From positions 6,666 to 39,531 of the forward strand of contig JAPPIX010000186.1 in the NCBI GenBank assembly GCA_028820495.1: a stretch of DNA of 32,866 bases, given 5' to 3'. Below, piece after piece: positions 16,454 through 25,956 of the stretch; within the stretch, counting starts at the first letter, position 1, and the number at the start of each line of letters is the position of its first letter. The notes below the pieces were generated by a model. It was not told the origin of the DNA. It made no database searches and saw only the letters and a list, made by a program, of their open reading frames with translations. The DNA comes from Gammaproteobacteria bacterium (GTDB taxonomy: Bacteria; Pseudomonadota; Gammaproteobacteria; Pseudomonadales; Azotimanducaceae). Made by a program: the position numbers and the translations under genes.

Positions 16454-19400
16454 GTGAGCGCTGTACAGGTCGAAAGCTGGCTTGAGGGGCTTGGCTATTC
16501 AGACCAGCCGGAGTTTTTGCATCGCCGCGGCGAGGTGGTTCCCCCTACACACCCTTACGCGCTGGAAATCCACGCCCTGCTGCAGGGCGATGGGACCGTG
16601 CGAGCTCGGGCTGTATTCGACGTGGAAGGTGTCCCGACCATCGTGTTTCTTGATGACGACGCCAACAGTGGTGTGCGGGTGCATGCTTTGGATGAGGTTC
16701 GCAAGCGAATCTGGAACCAGAATCTAGCCACTATAGTGCTCCATGTGCGGGGCGAGCGGGCAGTCGCGCTCCCTGCTCGGAAGCTGGAATCAACCGAGTC
16801 CGAGCACTCGCTGCGATTAGAGGAAGTTCGGCGAGACGGGCCGTTTTCCGCATCTGATGTCCAGTCGGCCAGGCTGACGACACGTCTTCCGGATTGGTTC
16901 GACAGGGAAGCCCGCGTTGATCACAAGCTGCTCGACAACATTTCCAAGGCCGTCCAGAGACTGACTCAGGTAGGCTTCGATGGGGGCGGAGAAGAGCCGC
17001 AGCGCAAGAAGCTAGCCGAATTGCTCATGGGGGAGATTCTCTTCGTCTCCTATCTCGAACATCGCGGAATTGTTGGCAAGACTTATCGCAGCAGACGCGA
17101 TGTGAGACCACTGCTCGATATGGTCGGCGGCGAGGACCGACAAGGCGTCCAGAGGCTCATTGAATCGCTTCGGTCGGACTTCAACGGGGACTTCCTCGCG
17201 GGCGACAGTCTTGATCCGTGGCGCCTCCTCACCCCGCTCGGATACGATCTCCTGAGCCAATTCCTGCGCCGCACGGACATGCAAACGGGCCAGGAGGACT
17301 TTTGGAACTACGACTTTAGCCATATCCCGGTTGAGCTCCTGTCGGGCTTATACGAGATGTTTCTATCGCCGAAGGAGCAAACCAAGCAAGGAGCCTTCTA
17401 CACGCCTAGGCATCTGGCAGCTCTGGCGGTGGACCAAGCGTTTGAGCACTCGGAGAATCCGCTAGCGGAGACCATTTTCGACGGGGCATGTGGGTCCGGC
17501 ATTCTCCTCACCACTGCTTACAGGCGGCTGATCGCCCTATCGGAGCAGCAGCAGGGCCAGCGGCTCACCTTCGCTGAGCGGTGCGAACTTCTGCAGCGAA
17601 CCATATTCGGCGGTGACACGAACCCAATGGCTTGCCGCGTTACGGCGTTCAGTCTCTACCTTTCCATCTTTGAAGGGCTTAAACCGGCCGACATCATTCA
17701 AGCTCAAGAACGCGATGCGGCCAAGCTCCCAACCCTTAAGGGTTCAAACTTGGCCGTGGGGCCGGAAGCTGGCGACTTCTTCAAGGATGATCATTCGTTC
17801 GCGGGGAGGTGCTTCTCCCTGGTCATTTCCAATCCACCATGGCGCGAACCCGCAGGAGACGAACAGACCACGGCGGATGCTTGGGCCGACAGCAGCGGCG
17901 CCCCGGTCACAAGGCGGCAGATCGCTGGAGCCTATGCGCTTCGCGCCTTGGAGTTCCTGGAGAATGGCGGTCAAGCCTGCCTACTCCTTCCGGTCGGGCA
18001 GTTACTGGGCGACACCAGCGTGAAGTTCGTCACCCGCCTCATGTGGCGGTATCAGCCGCTTCGGATCATCAACTTTGGTGATCTGCAGGGCCTCCTCTTT
18101 CCTGCAGCCAGCCATGCCTGTCACTTGTTTGTCGGCCAGCGCAGGCAAGACCACGATCGGCTGGTCTTGCCGTTCCGCGAAACCTTCGACTACTGCGTTC
18201 CTAAAGCCGATTTCACGGTCTCGCTGGGCCACTTCACATTGCAGTCAGCGGATTTGCACCGTCTCCAAACCGTCTCGGTTGTGGATGATCCCCAGCGGCT
18301 GGTCAGGTTGATGTGGGGTGATGCTAGCGATTTGTCAATTTGGGCTAGGCTTAGCGTTCGCGGAACCTTGGGGGAGTTCGCCAAGTCGGCGCGGGGTGGT
18401 TGGACTAGGGTTTGCCGCAAGGGTGTTCACTTGACCGACAAGGGGCGAACCAGTGTGTCGGCCGAGCCCTTGCGTGATTTGCCGCATCTTCGGGCCGATG
18501 CACTGAAGACTGGATCCCCGATGATCCACAAGGACCTTTTGGGGGCATGGCCTAAGGACAAGACGACCGTAGTTGGGCTAAATGATGCGCTCTTGCGCGT
18601 GTTCGATGGCCCCAGAGTTGTTTTCCCGGATGGTTTCTCGAAGCAAGAACTCAACCTGCGCACGCACTACTACGGCGGCAAGGCTACGTTCACTCACAGC
18701 GTCGGCGTGATCAGCAGCAGCAGAGAAGAAGATGCGCCACTGTTGAAGTTTGTGGCCGTTTACCTCCGGTCCAACCTAGCCCGGTACTTCCTCATGCTGT
18801 GTGCTTGGAAGATGCTCTGCGAGCGCAATGGGGTTCACCTCAAGGATGTGAAAAAGTTCCCTTTTTTTGAGCCGGAGGCTGCTCCAAACCCCGCCGCGGC
18901 CCGCAGGGCTCTCTTGTCCATTTGCGCACACATGGATGACCTTGCTGAGTTGCCTTCCCACCAGCAACCGGGGCGTTTCAAAGAACTGCGTCGAGAACTC
19001 GACCAGCTTGTGTATGAGTACTTCGGGTTGACCGGTGAAGAACAAGCGCTGATCGAGGAGACTGTTGCGCTGCTGATGCCGTCAGTCCGGCCTCGCAGCT
19101 TGACAGGCCTCAACACTCTTGCTCAGCGAATAGTGGATTTTGAGGGTTACAACATCTATGCAAGTGCCCTTGGCGAGGCGCTTACTTTGTGGCGGATGAG
19201 AATGAATGGAGACGGGCGCTTCCGCGTTACCGTAACCGGCAGCCAACCGACCCGTGAGGGGCCTTTGGGAGTCGTTCGCATCGACCGCGAAGGGGGTGAT
19301 GGGGCGCCAGTATGCAAAGTGCTCGTCGATGACAGTGTGGTCCTGCAGACCCTCGCAATGCTCCAGAGCTCCGGACTGCGCCGGATTTGGTCTGGTCCCG

Positions 19401-19549
19401 CCCTGAGTCTCGTTCCCGACACTCATGTCTGGATTGATGGTTCGCTCTATCTGGTTCGACCGGCGGCCAAGCGGAATTGGACGATCCGCCAAGCTCGCAG
19501 AGACGCAGAGCACGTTGTGCGGATTGTTCAGCGAAACGCCACTGCATAG
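16454..19549 (+). CDS. N6-adenine DNA methyltransferase (1031 aa)
   Basis: A gamma-class amino-methyltransferase. A 300-residue N-terminal region precedes the family-typical phrase GLYEMFLSPKEQTKQGAFYTPRHLA, followed by SAM motif I DGACGSGILLTTAYR, GGDTNPMACRVTAFSLYLS and catalytic motif IV NPPW (about 17830). A specificity-like region fills the C-terminal half. It is distinct from the Eco57I-like enzyme at 3584-8656. The frame is open to TTG 16430, but GTG 16454 has GAAGGG exactly 7 nt upstream and is preferred. The next gene, 18 nt downstream, encodes a PD-(D/E)XK-like protein, so the two could form a restriction-modification-like pair, or serve the DruE-like helicase that follows. Druantia type II carries a cytosine methyltransferase, so an adenine enzyme beside DruE would be unusual. 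The function is secure at the methyltransferase level; the pathway is inferred. Confidence 0.82.
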   Translation: MSAVQVESWLEGLGYSDQPEFLHRRGEVVPPTHPYALEIHALLQGDGTVRARAVFDVEGVPTIVFLDDDANSGVRVHALDEVRKRIWNQNLATIVLHVRGERAVALPARKLESTESEHSLRLEEVRRDGPFSASDVQSARLTTRLPDWFDREARVDHKLLDNISKAVQRLTQVGFDGGGEEPQRKKLAELLMGEILFVSYLEHRGIVGKTYRSRRDVRPLLDMVGGEDRQGVQRLIESLRSDFNGDFLAGDSLDPWRLLTPLGYDLLSQFLRRTDMQTGQEDFWNYDFSHIPVELLSGLYEMFLSPKEQTKQGAFYTPRHLAALAVDQAFEHSENPLAETIFDGACGSGILLTTAYRRLIALSEQQQGQRLTFAERCELLQRTIFGGDTNPMACRVTAFSLYLSIFEGLKPADIIQAQERDAAKLPTLKGSNLAVGPEAGDFFKDDHSFAGRCFSLVISNPPWREPAGDEQTTADAWADSSGAPVTRRQIAGAYALRALEFLENGGQACLLLPVGQLLGDTSVKFVTRLMWRYQPLRIINFGDLQGLLFPAASHACHLFVGQRRQDHDRLVLPFRETFDYCVPKADFTVSLGHFTLQSADLHRLQTVSVVDDPQRLVRLMWGDASDLSIWARLSVRGTLGEFAKSARGGWTRVCRKGVHLTDKGRTSVSAEPLRDLPHLRADALKTGSPMIHKDLLGAWPKDKTTVVGLNDALLRVFDGPRVVFPDGFSKQELNLRTHYYGGKATFTHSVGVISSSREEDAPLLKFVAVYLRSNLARYFLMLCAWKMLCERNGVHLKDVKKFPFFEPEAAPNPAAARRALLSICAHMDDLAELPSHQQPGRFKELRRELDQLVYEYFGLTGEEQALIEETVALLMPSVRPRSLTGLNTLAQRIVDFEGYNIYASALGEALTLWRMRMNGDGRFRVTVTGSQPTREGPLGVVRIDREGGDGAPVCKVLVDDSVVLQTLAMLQSSGLRRIWSGPALSLVPDTHVWIDGSLYLVRPAAKRNWTIRQARRDAEHVVRIVQRNATA

Positions 19550-19567
19550 GGCATCCGGGGACTATCC

Positions 19568-20242
19568 ATGGACGTTGTTCCTGAGTGGCTGGGAACCTTT
19601 CCGCTTCAGAAGGCAATAGCTGCTACCGAAGCGCTCATGCAAGGATGGCACGACCGCACTTCCCACAATCGCCAAGACTTCAGCCCGAAAACCAAGGAAA
19701 CGGACCTGACCAAACGGCTGAAGATTTACGTGGAAGACCATGTTGGTCCCAACCGCGGGTTGCTCGGCATGTGGGCAGCCGAAAACACCATCGGCAGACT
19801 AGATCCGTCCACCGGGGAGCTTGTGGAGGAACGACGCACGGACATCGTCTTTGGCTGGAATGACGATAGGCGAAGTTTCCAGCTTGTGTTTGAATTCAAG
19901 CGGCTGAGAAGAGGGAAAAAGTACAGAGATCAATACCTTGGCGAACAGGGCCTCGCCCGGTTCGTCACCGGGATTTACAGCAAGGGAGAAGCCATCGCGG
20001 CGATGGTGGGCGTCCTCCTTGCGCCGGAGGTTGAAATCGTCCCACCGATTAAGGCCGCACTGACCGAACCGAACCGAGCCAAGGCGCTTCGCTTGCGGAA
20101 GGCGGAGAATGGCCAGCCCTACAGCGAACCATCCACTCTATTTCCGAAAGCGGCTTTCGATACCGAGCACCACCGAGACCAGCCGCTGGCGCCACCCCAT
20201 GGATACATCCGCGAGGCGCACTTCTTCGTGAAATTTGGATAG
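19568..20242 (+). CDS. PD-(D/E)XK-like nuclease (224 aa)
   Basis: A 224-residue protein with a plausible PD-(D/E)XK nuclease core: Glu44 in a helix (KETDLTKRLK), Asp92 in RRTDIVFGW, then FQLVFEFK with Glu109 and Lys111. The spacing D-x16-E-x-K is normal for this fold. It begins with ATG 18 nt after the methyltransferase stop and probably shares its transcript. I do not recognise a named family. It may be the cleaving partner of the methyltransferase, or an accessory subunit of the DruE-like system encoded 285 nt downstream. The motif was assigned by eye, so nuclease activity is an inference. Confidence 0.7.
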   Translation: MDVVPEWLGTFPLQKAIAATEALMQGWHDRTSHNRQDFSPKTKETDLTKRLKIYVEDHVGPNRGLLGMWAAENTIGRLDPSTGELVEERRTDIVFGWNDDRRSFQLVFEFKRLRRGKKYRDQYLGEQGLARFVTGIYSKGEAIAAMVGVLLAPEVEIVPPIKAALTEPNRAKALRLRKAENGQPYSEPSTLFPKAAFDTEHHRDQPLAPPHGYIREAHFFVKFG

Positions 20243-20310
20243 GTCCTCCGGTCAATCCCGTTCCGAATCACGTCTATATCAACGCGGGGCTTCCACGGAA
20301 TTCCGAATCT

Positions 20311-20440
20311 CCGGATGGAAAGCGCCTTCCAACAACCCAATCGAAGGCAAGATGCCCTTGGTCCGGGGGACCCGCTTCGGTCCGGGGATGATGCACAGTT
20401 CGGGCGTTGACCTTCGGACCGAGGGCGTCCCGCCCTCGTC
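20311..20440 (+). repeat. REP/MITE-like hairpin element, copy 2
   Basis: A second member of the hairpin family. The first hairpin (20343-20359) shows AAGAT as loop with one stem mismatch. The second, GAGGGC-GTCCC-GCCCTC, is perfect at 20421-20437. The two are about 60 nt apart, as in copy 1, and in the same orientation. It fills most of the gap between the nuclease gene and the DruE-like gene; the rest of that gap holds no supported gene. I see no clear direct repeats at its ends. Confidence 0.65.
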
Positions 20441-20527
20441 TTGAACCAGGGTAGTTCCGTGCGGGGATGATGTGCTTTACTCGCCCGCCATGCGTAGGAG
20501 CGCCACCCACCGACCTGAGCCGCACCC

Positions 20528-23500
20528 ATGGCCCTGAACCCGATCGCCTACACGGAGAACGTCCTCAAGAGCTTCTTACGCTATCAGTTCACCGCCTACG
20601 CCTTCACCGACCAACGGCTGCGAAAGCAAATGCGCCGCCTCCTTTCATTGGATGAAACCCGCTCATCGCCGCTGCTCAAAGGTCCCTACATCAGCCTGTC
20701 CCGGCCATTCCGCCAAGGTGCATCCGTTGAGTCCCTGATCGGTGAAGGCTTGCTGCACCCTCACTTGCGCGAACGCATTGCGCCCGAAATCTCGCATCTG
20801 TACAGCCACCAGGAAAAAGCCATTCGGGCCATCGCTGCGGGCCGCACCACGCTGGTCTCCACAGGCACTGGCTCCGGTAAAACGGAGTGCTTCCTTTATC
20901 CCATCGTCAGCCATTGCTTGAAGTTGCGCGACCAAGGGGCGCCGCCGGGCATCAGCGGGGTCATCATCTACCCCATGAACGCATTGGCGGAGGACCAGTT
21001 GATGCGCTTGCGGCTGTTGCTCGCAGGCACCCAAGTACCCTTCGGCCTGTACGTGGGCAAAACACCGGAGCGTGAAGCGGAAGTGGCCGGTGTGCGTCTG
21101 CCTGCCGGGTCTTCCCGAGCGGACTACGAGGCACGGCTGGCTCAAGCGCAGCAAGAGGGCAGTGGCGAGACGGTCTATCCGCCGGAGGAGCTCTGCTCTC
21201 GGGAACGGATGCGCAGCGCTGGGCAGCAACCGCGCATTCTGCTCACCAACGTCAAGCAGTTGGAGCTGCTGCTGACGCGGGCTCAGGACGTCGATCTCTT
21301 TGCTGATGCCCGCTTGGACTTCCTAGCCTTTGATGAGGCGCACACCTTCACCGGGGCGCTGGGTGCGGAAACCGCTTGCCTGACCCGGCGTCTGCGGTCG
21401 TTTTGCGGCCGCGGCCCGGAGCAGACCGCTTGCGTCGCCACCTCCGCAACCATTGTTGATGAGCAAACGCCGGATGCGGCCCGTATGTTTGCTTCCCGCT
21501 TCTTTGGTGTGCCGATGGAATCAGTGGCCCCAATCGGCGAAGACTATGAGGAGGAAGCCTGGTCACCGCAGCGGCATCTGCCGCCCGCCCCGAGTGGCAA
21601 CCCGGCCGAGCTTTTGAATCGCTGCGTTCAGGCGGTCGAGGACGAAGACCCTGCGGGGGGCAAGGTGCGGGCGGTGTACCAAGCCTTGGCAGGCCAAATG
21701 CTGGGCGATGGCCCTTGGCCGGGGGCTTTGCGCCAAGCGCTTTCGGAAAACGAACTGGTCTGCCGTTTGAACGACGAACTGGCCGTGCCCCGGCCCTTGG
21801 CTGATCTGCCGCCGGTCTTGGAACGGGCGGTGAATCGGTCAGTCAGCGAAGCGGAGATACTGGCTTGGCTCACGTTGGGTGCCGCAGCGCGGCATGAGGG
21901 CCGCCCCTTGCTCCGTCCAGTGACCCATGCGTTCGTGCGCGGCATCGGCGGCGCGGTCGTCACTTTCCCCGCGGATGCCGACGGCCCGCGCCTGTGGCTG
22001 GCAGCGGAGGACGAGGCAAGCCCGCAAGAGGGCGAAGTTGACGACGGCTCCGCAAGCGCCCATGCGCACTTTCCCATAACCACCTGCAACACCTGTGGGC
22101 AGCACTACTACATCAGCTATCTCAAAGACTTTTCCTACGAGCGCAACCAGCCGGGCGGCGGCGAAGTGGGCGCCACGGGAACCTTTTGGTTGCCGCAAGC
22201 GGAGTCGTTGGGCGGCAAGCGAGCCGTGCTCATCGACCGCTTGATCGCCGGCGATGACGACGAGGATGTGCCCAGCGCCCGTACCACGCTGCTGTACTTT
22301 TGCCGCCACTGCGGATGCGCTCACGCAGACGACGAGGGTCCGTGCCAGAGTTGCGGCCATCCCGAATCACGGGTGGCGCTGAGCGCCATTCGTCAGAACC
22401 GCAAGAATCCCGGCATGCTTAGCAGTTGCCTATCCTGTGGATCGAATGGCCGCTTGGTGGACGGGCACTACCGGGAGCCGGCCCGGCCGGTGCGGGCCAC
22501 CAATGTGGCCGATGTTCATGTGCTGGCTCAGGACATGGTGCATCGCGCAGAGCGGCCCCGCCTGTTGGTGTTTTGCGACAATCGGCAGGACGCCGCGTTT
22601 CAGGCCGGCTGGATGAAGGACCATGCCCGCCGGTTCCGGTTGCGCGCATTGATGGCGGAGGGGCTGCACGCCGGGTCTCGCTCTGTGGGCGACCTCAGCG
22701 CTTGGCTGGTGGATCAGTTGGAGGCCGATGTCGCCCTCTCCGTGGCGCTCATCCCTGAAGTGTGGCAGGTCGCCCGACGTGAAGGCCCCGGTGGACGCCA
22801 CGAAGAGGAGCGGCGCAAATACTTGCGCATTCAGGTGCTGCGGGAACTGACCTTGTCCTCGCGCCAGACCTTGGGGCTTGAGCCTTGGGGGCGCATGAAG
22901 GTGGACTACGATGGCCTTGACGAGTCGCTGCCTTGGATTCAGGAGCAGGCGCATCGGTTGGGGCTGTCCCCACAGAGGTTGCGCGAGGGGGTCGCCAGCG
23001 TTCTGGACTACCTGCGCCGCAAGCGGGTTCTCCACGATCCGGAGTACGGCGTCTTCACTCGCTACTGGATAGACGGCAACAAGGAAATTCAGCAGGGCTA
23101 TCTGCCCAACTTCCGCAGCCCCAGCGCCACCAAGCTGCGCCGCGACTCAACCGACAAGCCCGAATGGGTCACTCAATGGCTGAGTGACGCCGGCGACACC
23201 ACTTTGAGGCAGATTGCCCGCAAGTGGGGCGCTGCGTCCGATGCCGTGGCCGATCTGTTGGAGAGCCTGTTCGGTCTGTTGGTGGAGCGGGGCTTGCTCA
23301 CCCCCGTGCAGCTCAAGGGGTCTCAAGGCAAGCCGTTGCCGAACGTCAGTGGCGTTTACCAAGTCAACGCCGATCGCCTGCGCCTAAGCCCGAACCGGGG
23401 CGTTTACCGATGCGCGAGCTGTCGGCGTACCAGCGTTCGCTCCACGCCCAATGACCGTTGCCCTGCCTGGCGCTGCGAAGGCGAGCTGCAATGGGTGCAG

Positions 23501-25945
23501 GAAGACGAGGACAACTACGACCTGCGGGTGCTCGACGGCGCATACGCCATGCTGCGTCCTGAGGAGCACACCGCGATGGTGCCACCGGATCAGCGCGAGC
23601 GTCTTGAGAACCTGTTTCGGGGTAGTTCCGATGCGGTGAACTGCTTCGTCTGCACCCCGACCTTGGAACTGGGCATCGACATTGGCCAACTCGATGCCGT
23701 GCTGATGCGCAACGTGCCGCCATTGCCCGCCAACTACTGGCAGCGGGCCGGTCGCGCCGGTCGCCGCCACCGCATGGCGGTGGACCTGACCTACTGCCGC
23801 CCCGCCTCCCACGACCGGGCCTATTTCGCTGACCCTCTAAAACTGCTGGCCGGGCGCATCGACCCGCCCGCGTTTAACTTGCGTAATCAGCTAATGGTGG
23901 CCAAGCATGTTCACGCCACCGTCTTGACCCAGTTGCAGCGCTACGCACGGGATGCGTCTCGGCCGGAAGCTGAGCGGGACGTGGTCCGCTCCGCGCTTGA
24001 TCAGTGCCTGCCGCGCCGGGTTGCGCCCTATCTTTTCGATGGCGGCAAATTGCGCAACGCACCCTTCGACTTTAGCCCGCTGCGCACGGCACTGGCCATC
24101 GTTGGCCCTGAACTGGCTGCTGCGGTGGAAGAGGTGTTCCGCCAAGGCTGGCCTCAGGGGGATGGCGATGTCGTCGCCCCCGCCGAGCTGCATAGCCACT
24201 TGGAGGCATTCTCCGACGAATTGGAATTGGTGGTGGCACGCCTTCGGCGCCGCTTGAATTGGGCGATGGAGCAGATTCGCCGACTCAATGTGCGACGGGA
24301 AGAGGAAGGGACGCTATCGCCGCTGGACGAAACCCTGTTTCGCCGCTGCGACCGGTTGGTGAGGCGGCTAAAGGGCGCAACCGGTCGAAGCCGCCGGGAA
24401 GCGGAGGGCCATGACGACTTCAACACTTTTAACGTCTTGGCTGCGGAAGGCTTCCTGCCTGGTTATGGGTTGGAAATCGGTTCCATCATGGGCTGGGCGG
24501 AGATTCCCTTTTGGCAGACCGGGGCGATGAACTTCGTGCTGCCGCGCCCACCTGCTACGGCGCTGCGGGAGTACGTGCCCGGCAACCTGATCTATGCCAA
24601 CGGCCACCGCTTCGTGGCCCGCCGCTTCCACCGGGATCTGTCTGAAGATCAGGCGGAACTGCCTACCTACGAGGTGTCTCCTGAGCGGCAGGCGGTACGG
24701 CCTGCGGCTGAGAGCGCCATGGCGATGCTTGCCGGTCAGCGTCTTCGTGCGATGTCAGTTTGCGATGCGGACTTGATACATAGCTCACAGATTTCCGATG
24801 AAGAGGAGTTGCGCTTTCAGTTGGGTGTCGCGGTGTACGGCTTGGAGCTCGGCCAGCATAGCGGAGGCAGGGAGTTGCGTTGGGGCAGCCAGCCGCTTCA
24901 TCTTCGCCGGGGCGTGCGTCTGCGGTTGGTTAATGTGGGCGCCTCTCGATCCATCGAAGGCGAACAGCGCTACGGCTATCCGGTCTGCACGGTCTGCGGG
25001 CACAGCGTTTCCCCATTGTCCAGCGAACGGCAGCGAGAGGATTTCACCGAATCCCACACGGAACGGTGTGGACGGTCCCCGGAGGCCATCGGCTTCTTTG
25101 CCGACGTGACCGCCGATGCGCTCTCGCTCAACGGCTGCGAGAGCGCGGAGTCAGCCTATAGTGTGCTTGAGGCCTTGCGGTTCGGCGCAGCCCAAGTCTT
25201 GGACATGCATACCGAAGATTTGCAGATTCTGGTCATCGGCCACGTGGACCGGGATGACGTGGATGGGCTGCTGTGGGATCCCATGCCCGGCGGCTCGGGT
25301 CTGTTGAATCGAATTTGCGAACGCTTTGATGATGTGGTCCGTGCTGCCAAGGGGTTGGTGGCCCACTGCCCCGCCGCGTGCCCACATTCGTGCATCGACT
25401 GTCTGCAGACCTTCCGCAACGCCTACTACCATCGCTACCTGAATCGCATGCTGGCGGCTGAACATCTGGAGAACTGGGGCGAAGCGCTCACCTTTGGCCA
25501 CGAAATACCACCCCTGCAACCGACGGAAACCCCACCGCTTAGCGCCGTGCCGACCAATGACGCGGAAGCCAAGCTGCGCCACCTGCTGCTGGCAGCGGGC
25601 TTCAACGAGGGCACCCGGAACGAGCAGATTCGCTTGGACCGGGTTCTGGGCAGCACCACGCCGGATGTGATCTATCGAGCCGAGGACGACATAGCGGATG
25701 AAGGCCTATGCATTTACCTAGATGGCCTGAGCCAGCATCTTCACGGCGACCCTGAGCGGGCGGCAACAGACCGCGCCATCCGTGACGCGCTGCGCAACAA
25801 CGGCTACGAGGTGATTGAAATCAGCGTTGTGGACCTTGACGACGTGGGCGCCATGACCCGCCACTTTCGACGCTTGGCAAGCTATCTGGGCGATCGGGAC
25901 CTGCGGGCTCGATTGCGCGGCGATCAATCGTGGTTCAGCGTTTGA
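20528..25945 (+). CDS. druE: DruE-like helicase-DUF1998-Vsr-like nuclease fusion (1805 aa)
   Basis: A very large superfamily 2 helicase. Walker A is GTGSGKTE (about 113-120), then YPMNALAEDQ, motif II DEAH (269-272), and in the second RecA-like domain LELGIDIG (about 1047) and QRAGRAGRR (about 1073). Cysteine pairs, probably zinc binding, occur in CNTCG (about 519), CRHCGC with CQSCG (about 593-620) and CASC...CPAWRC (about 961-985). A DUF1998 domain ends in CPAACPHSCIDC (about 1613-1625). The last 120 residues have a Vsr/MTES_1575-like nuclease pattern: Asp1713 in TPDVIY, then YLDGLSQH with Asp1732 and His1737. Size and order fit DruE, the core protein of Druantia. ATG 20528 lacks a strong ribosome binding site. 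It ends 11 nt before a convergent metabolic gene and marks the island edge. MrfA/YprA-like repair helicases share the first modules but are far shorter. Confidence 0.8.
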   Translation: MALNPIAYTENVLKSFLRYQFTAYAFTDQRLRKQMRRLLSLDETRSSPLLKGPYISLSRPFRQGASVESLIGEGLLHPHLRERIAPEISHLYSHQEKAIRAIAAGRTTLVSTGTGSGKTECFLYPIVSHCLKLRDQGAPPGISGVIIYPMNALAEDQLMRLRLLLAGTQVPFGLYVGKTPEREAEVAGVRLPAGSSRADYEARLAQAQQEGSGETVYPPEELCSRERMRSAGQQPRILLTNVKQLELLLTRAQDVDLFADARLDFLAFDEAHTFTGALGAETACLTRRLRSFCGRGPEQTACVATSATIVDEQTPDAARMFASRFFGVPMESVAPIGEDYEEEAWSPQRHLPPAPSGNPAELLNRCVQAVEDEDPAGGKVRAVYQALAGQMLGDGPWPGALRQALSENELVCRLNDELAVPRPLADLPPVLERAVNRSVSEAEILAWLTLGAAARHEGRPLLRPVTHAFVRGIGGAVVTFPADADGPRLWLAAEDEASPQEGEVDDGSASAHAHFPITTCNTCGQHYYISYLKDFSYERNQPGGGEVGATGTFWLPQAESLGGKRAVLIDRLIAGDDDEDVPSARTTLLYFCRHCGCAHADDEGPCQSCGHPESRVALSAIRQNRKNPGMLSSCLSCGSNGRLVDGHYREPARPVRATNVADVHVLAQDMVHRAERPRLLVFCDNRQDAAFQAGWMKDHARRFRLRALMAEGLHAGSRSVGDLSAWLVDQLEADVALSVALIPEVWQVARREGPGGRHEEERRKYLRIQVLRELTLSSRQTLGLEPWGRMKVDYDGLDESLPWIQEQAHRLGLSPQRLREGVASVLDYLRRKRVLHDPEYGVFTRYWIDGNKEIQQGYLPNFRSPSATKLRRDSTDKPEWVTQWLSDAGDTTLRQIARKWGAASDAVADLLESLFGLLVERGLLTPVQLKGSQGKPLPNVSGVYQVNADRLRLSPNRGVYRCASCRRTSVRSTPNDRCPAWRCEGELQWVQEDEDNYDLRVLDGAYAMLRPEEHTAMVPPDQRERLENLFRGSSDAVNCFVCTPTLELGIDIGQLDAVLMRNVPPLPANYWQRAGRAGRRHRMAVDLTYCRPASHDRAYFADPLKLLAGRIDPPAFNLRNQLMVAKHVHATVLTQLQRYARDASRPEAERDVVRSALDQCLPRRVAPYLFDGGKLRNAPFDFSPLRTALAIVGPELAAAVEEVFRQGWPQGDGDVVAPAELHSHLEAFSDELELVVARLRRRLNWAMEQIRRLNVRREEEGTLSPLDETLFRRCDRLVRRLKGATGRSRREAEGHDDFNTFNVLAAEGFLPGYGLEIGSIMGWAEIPFWQTGAMNFVLPRPPATALREYVPGNLIYANGHRFVARRFHRDLSEDQAELPTYEVSPERQAVRPAAESAMAMLAGQRLRAMSVCDADLIHSSQISDEEELRFQLGVAVYGLELGQHSGGRELRWGSQPLHLRRGVRLRLVNVGASRSIEGEQRYGYPVCTVCGHSVSPLSSERQREDFTESHTERCGRSPEAIGFFADVTADALSLNGCESAESAYSVLEALRFGAAQVLDMHTEDLQILVIGHVDRDDVDGLLWDPMPGGSGLLNRICERFDDVVRAAKGLVAHCPAACPHSCIDCLQTFRNAYYHRYLNRMLAAEHLENWGEALTFGHEIPPLQPTETPPLSAVPTNDAEAKLRHLLLAAGFNEGTRNEQIRLDRVLGSTTPDVIYRAEDDIADEGLCIYLDGLSQHLHGDPERAATDRAIRDALRNNGYEVIEISVVDLDDVGAMTRHFRRLASYLGDRDLRARLRGDQSWFSV

Positions 25946-25956
25946 TTGCAGCCCGG

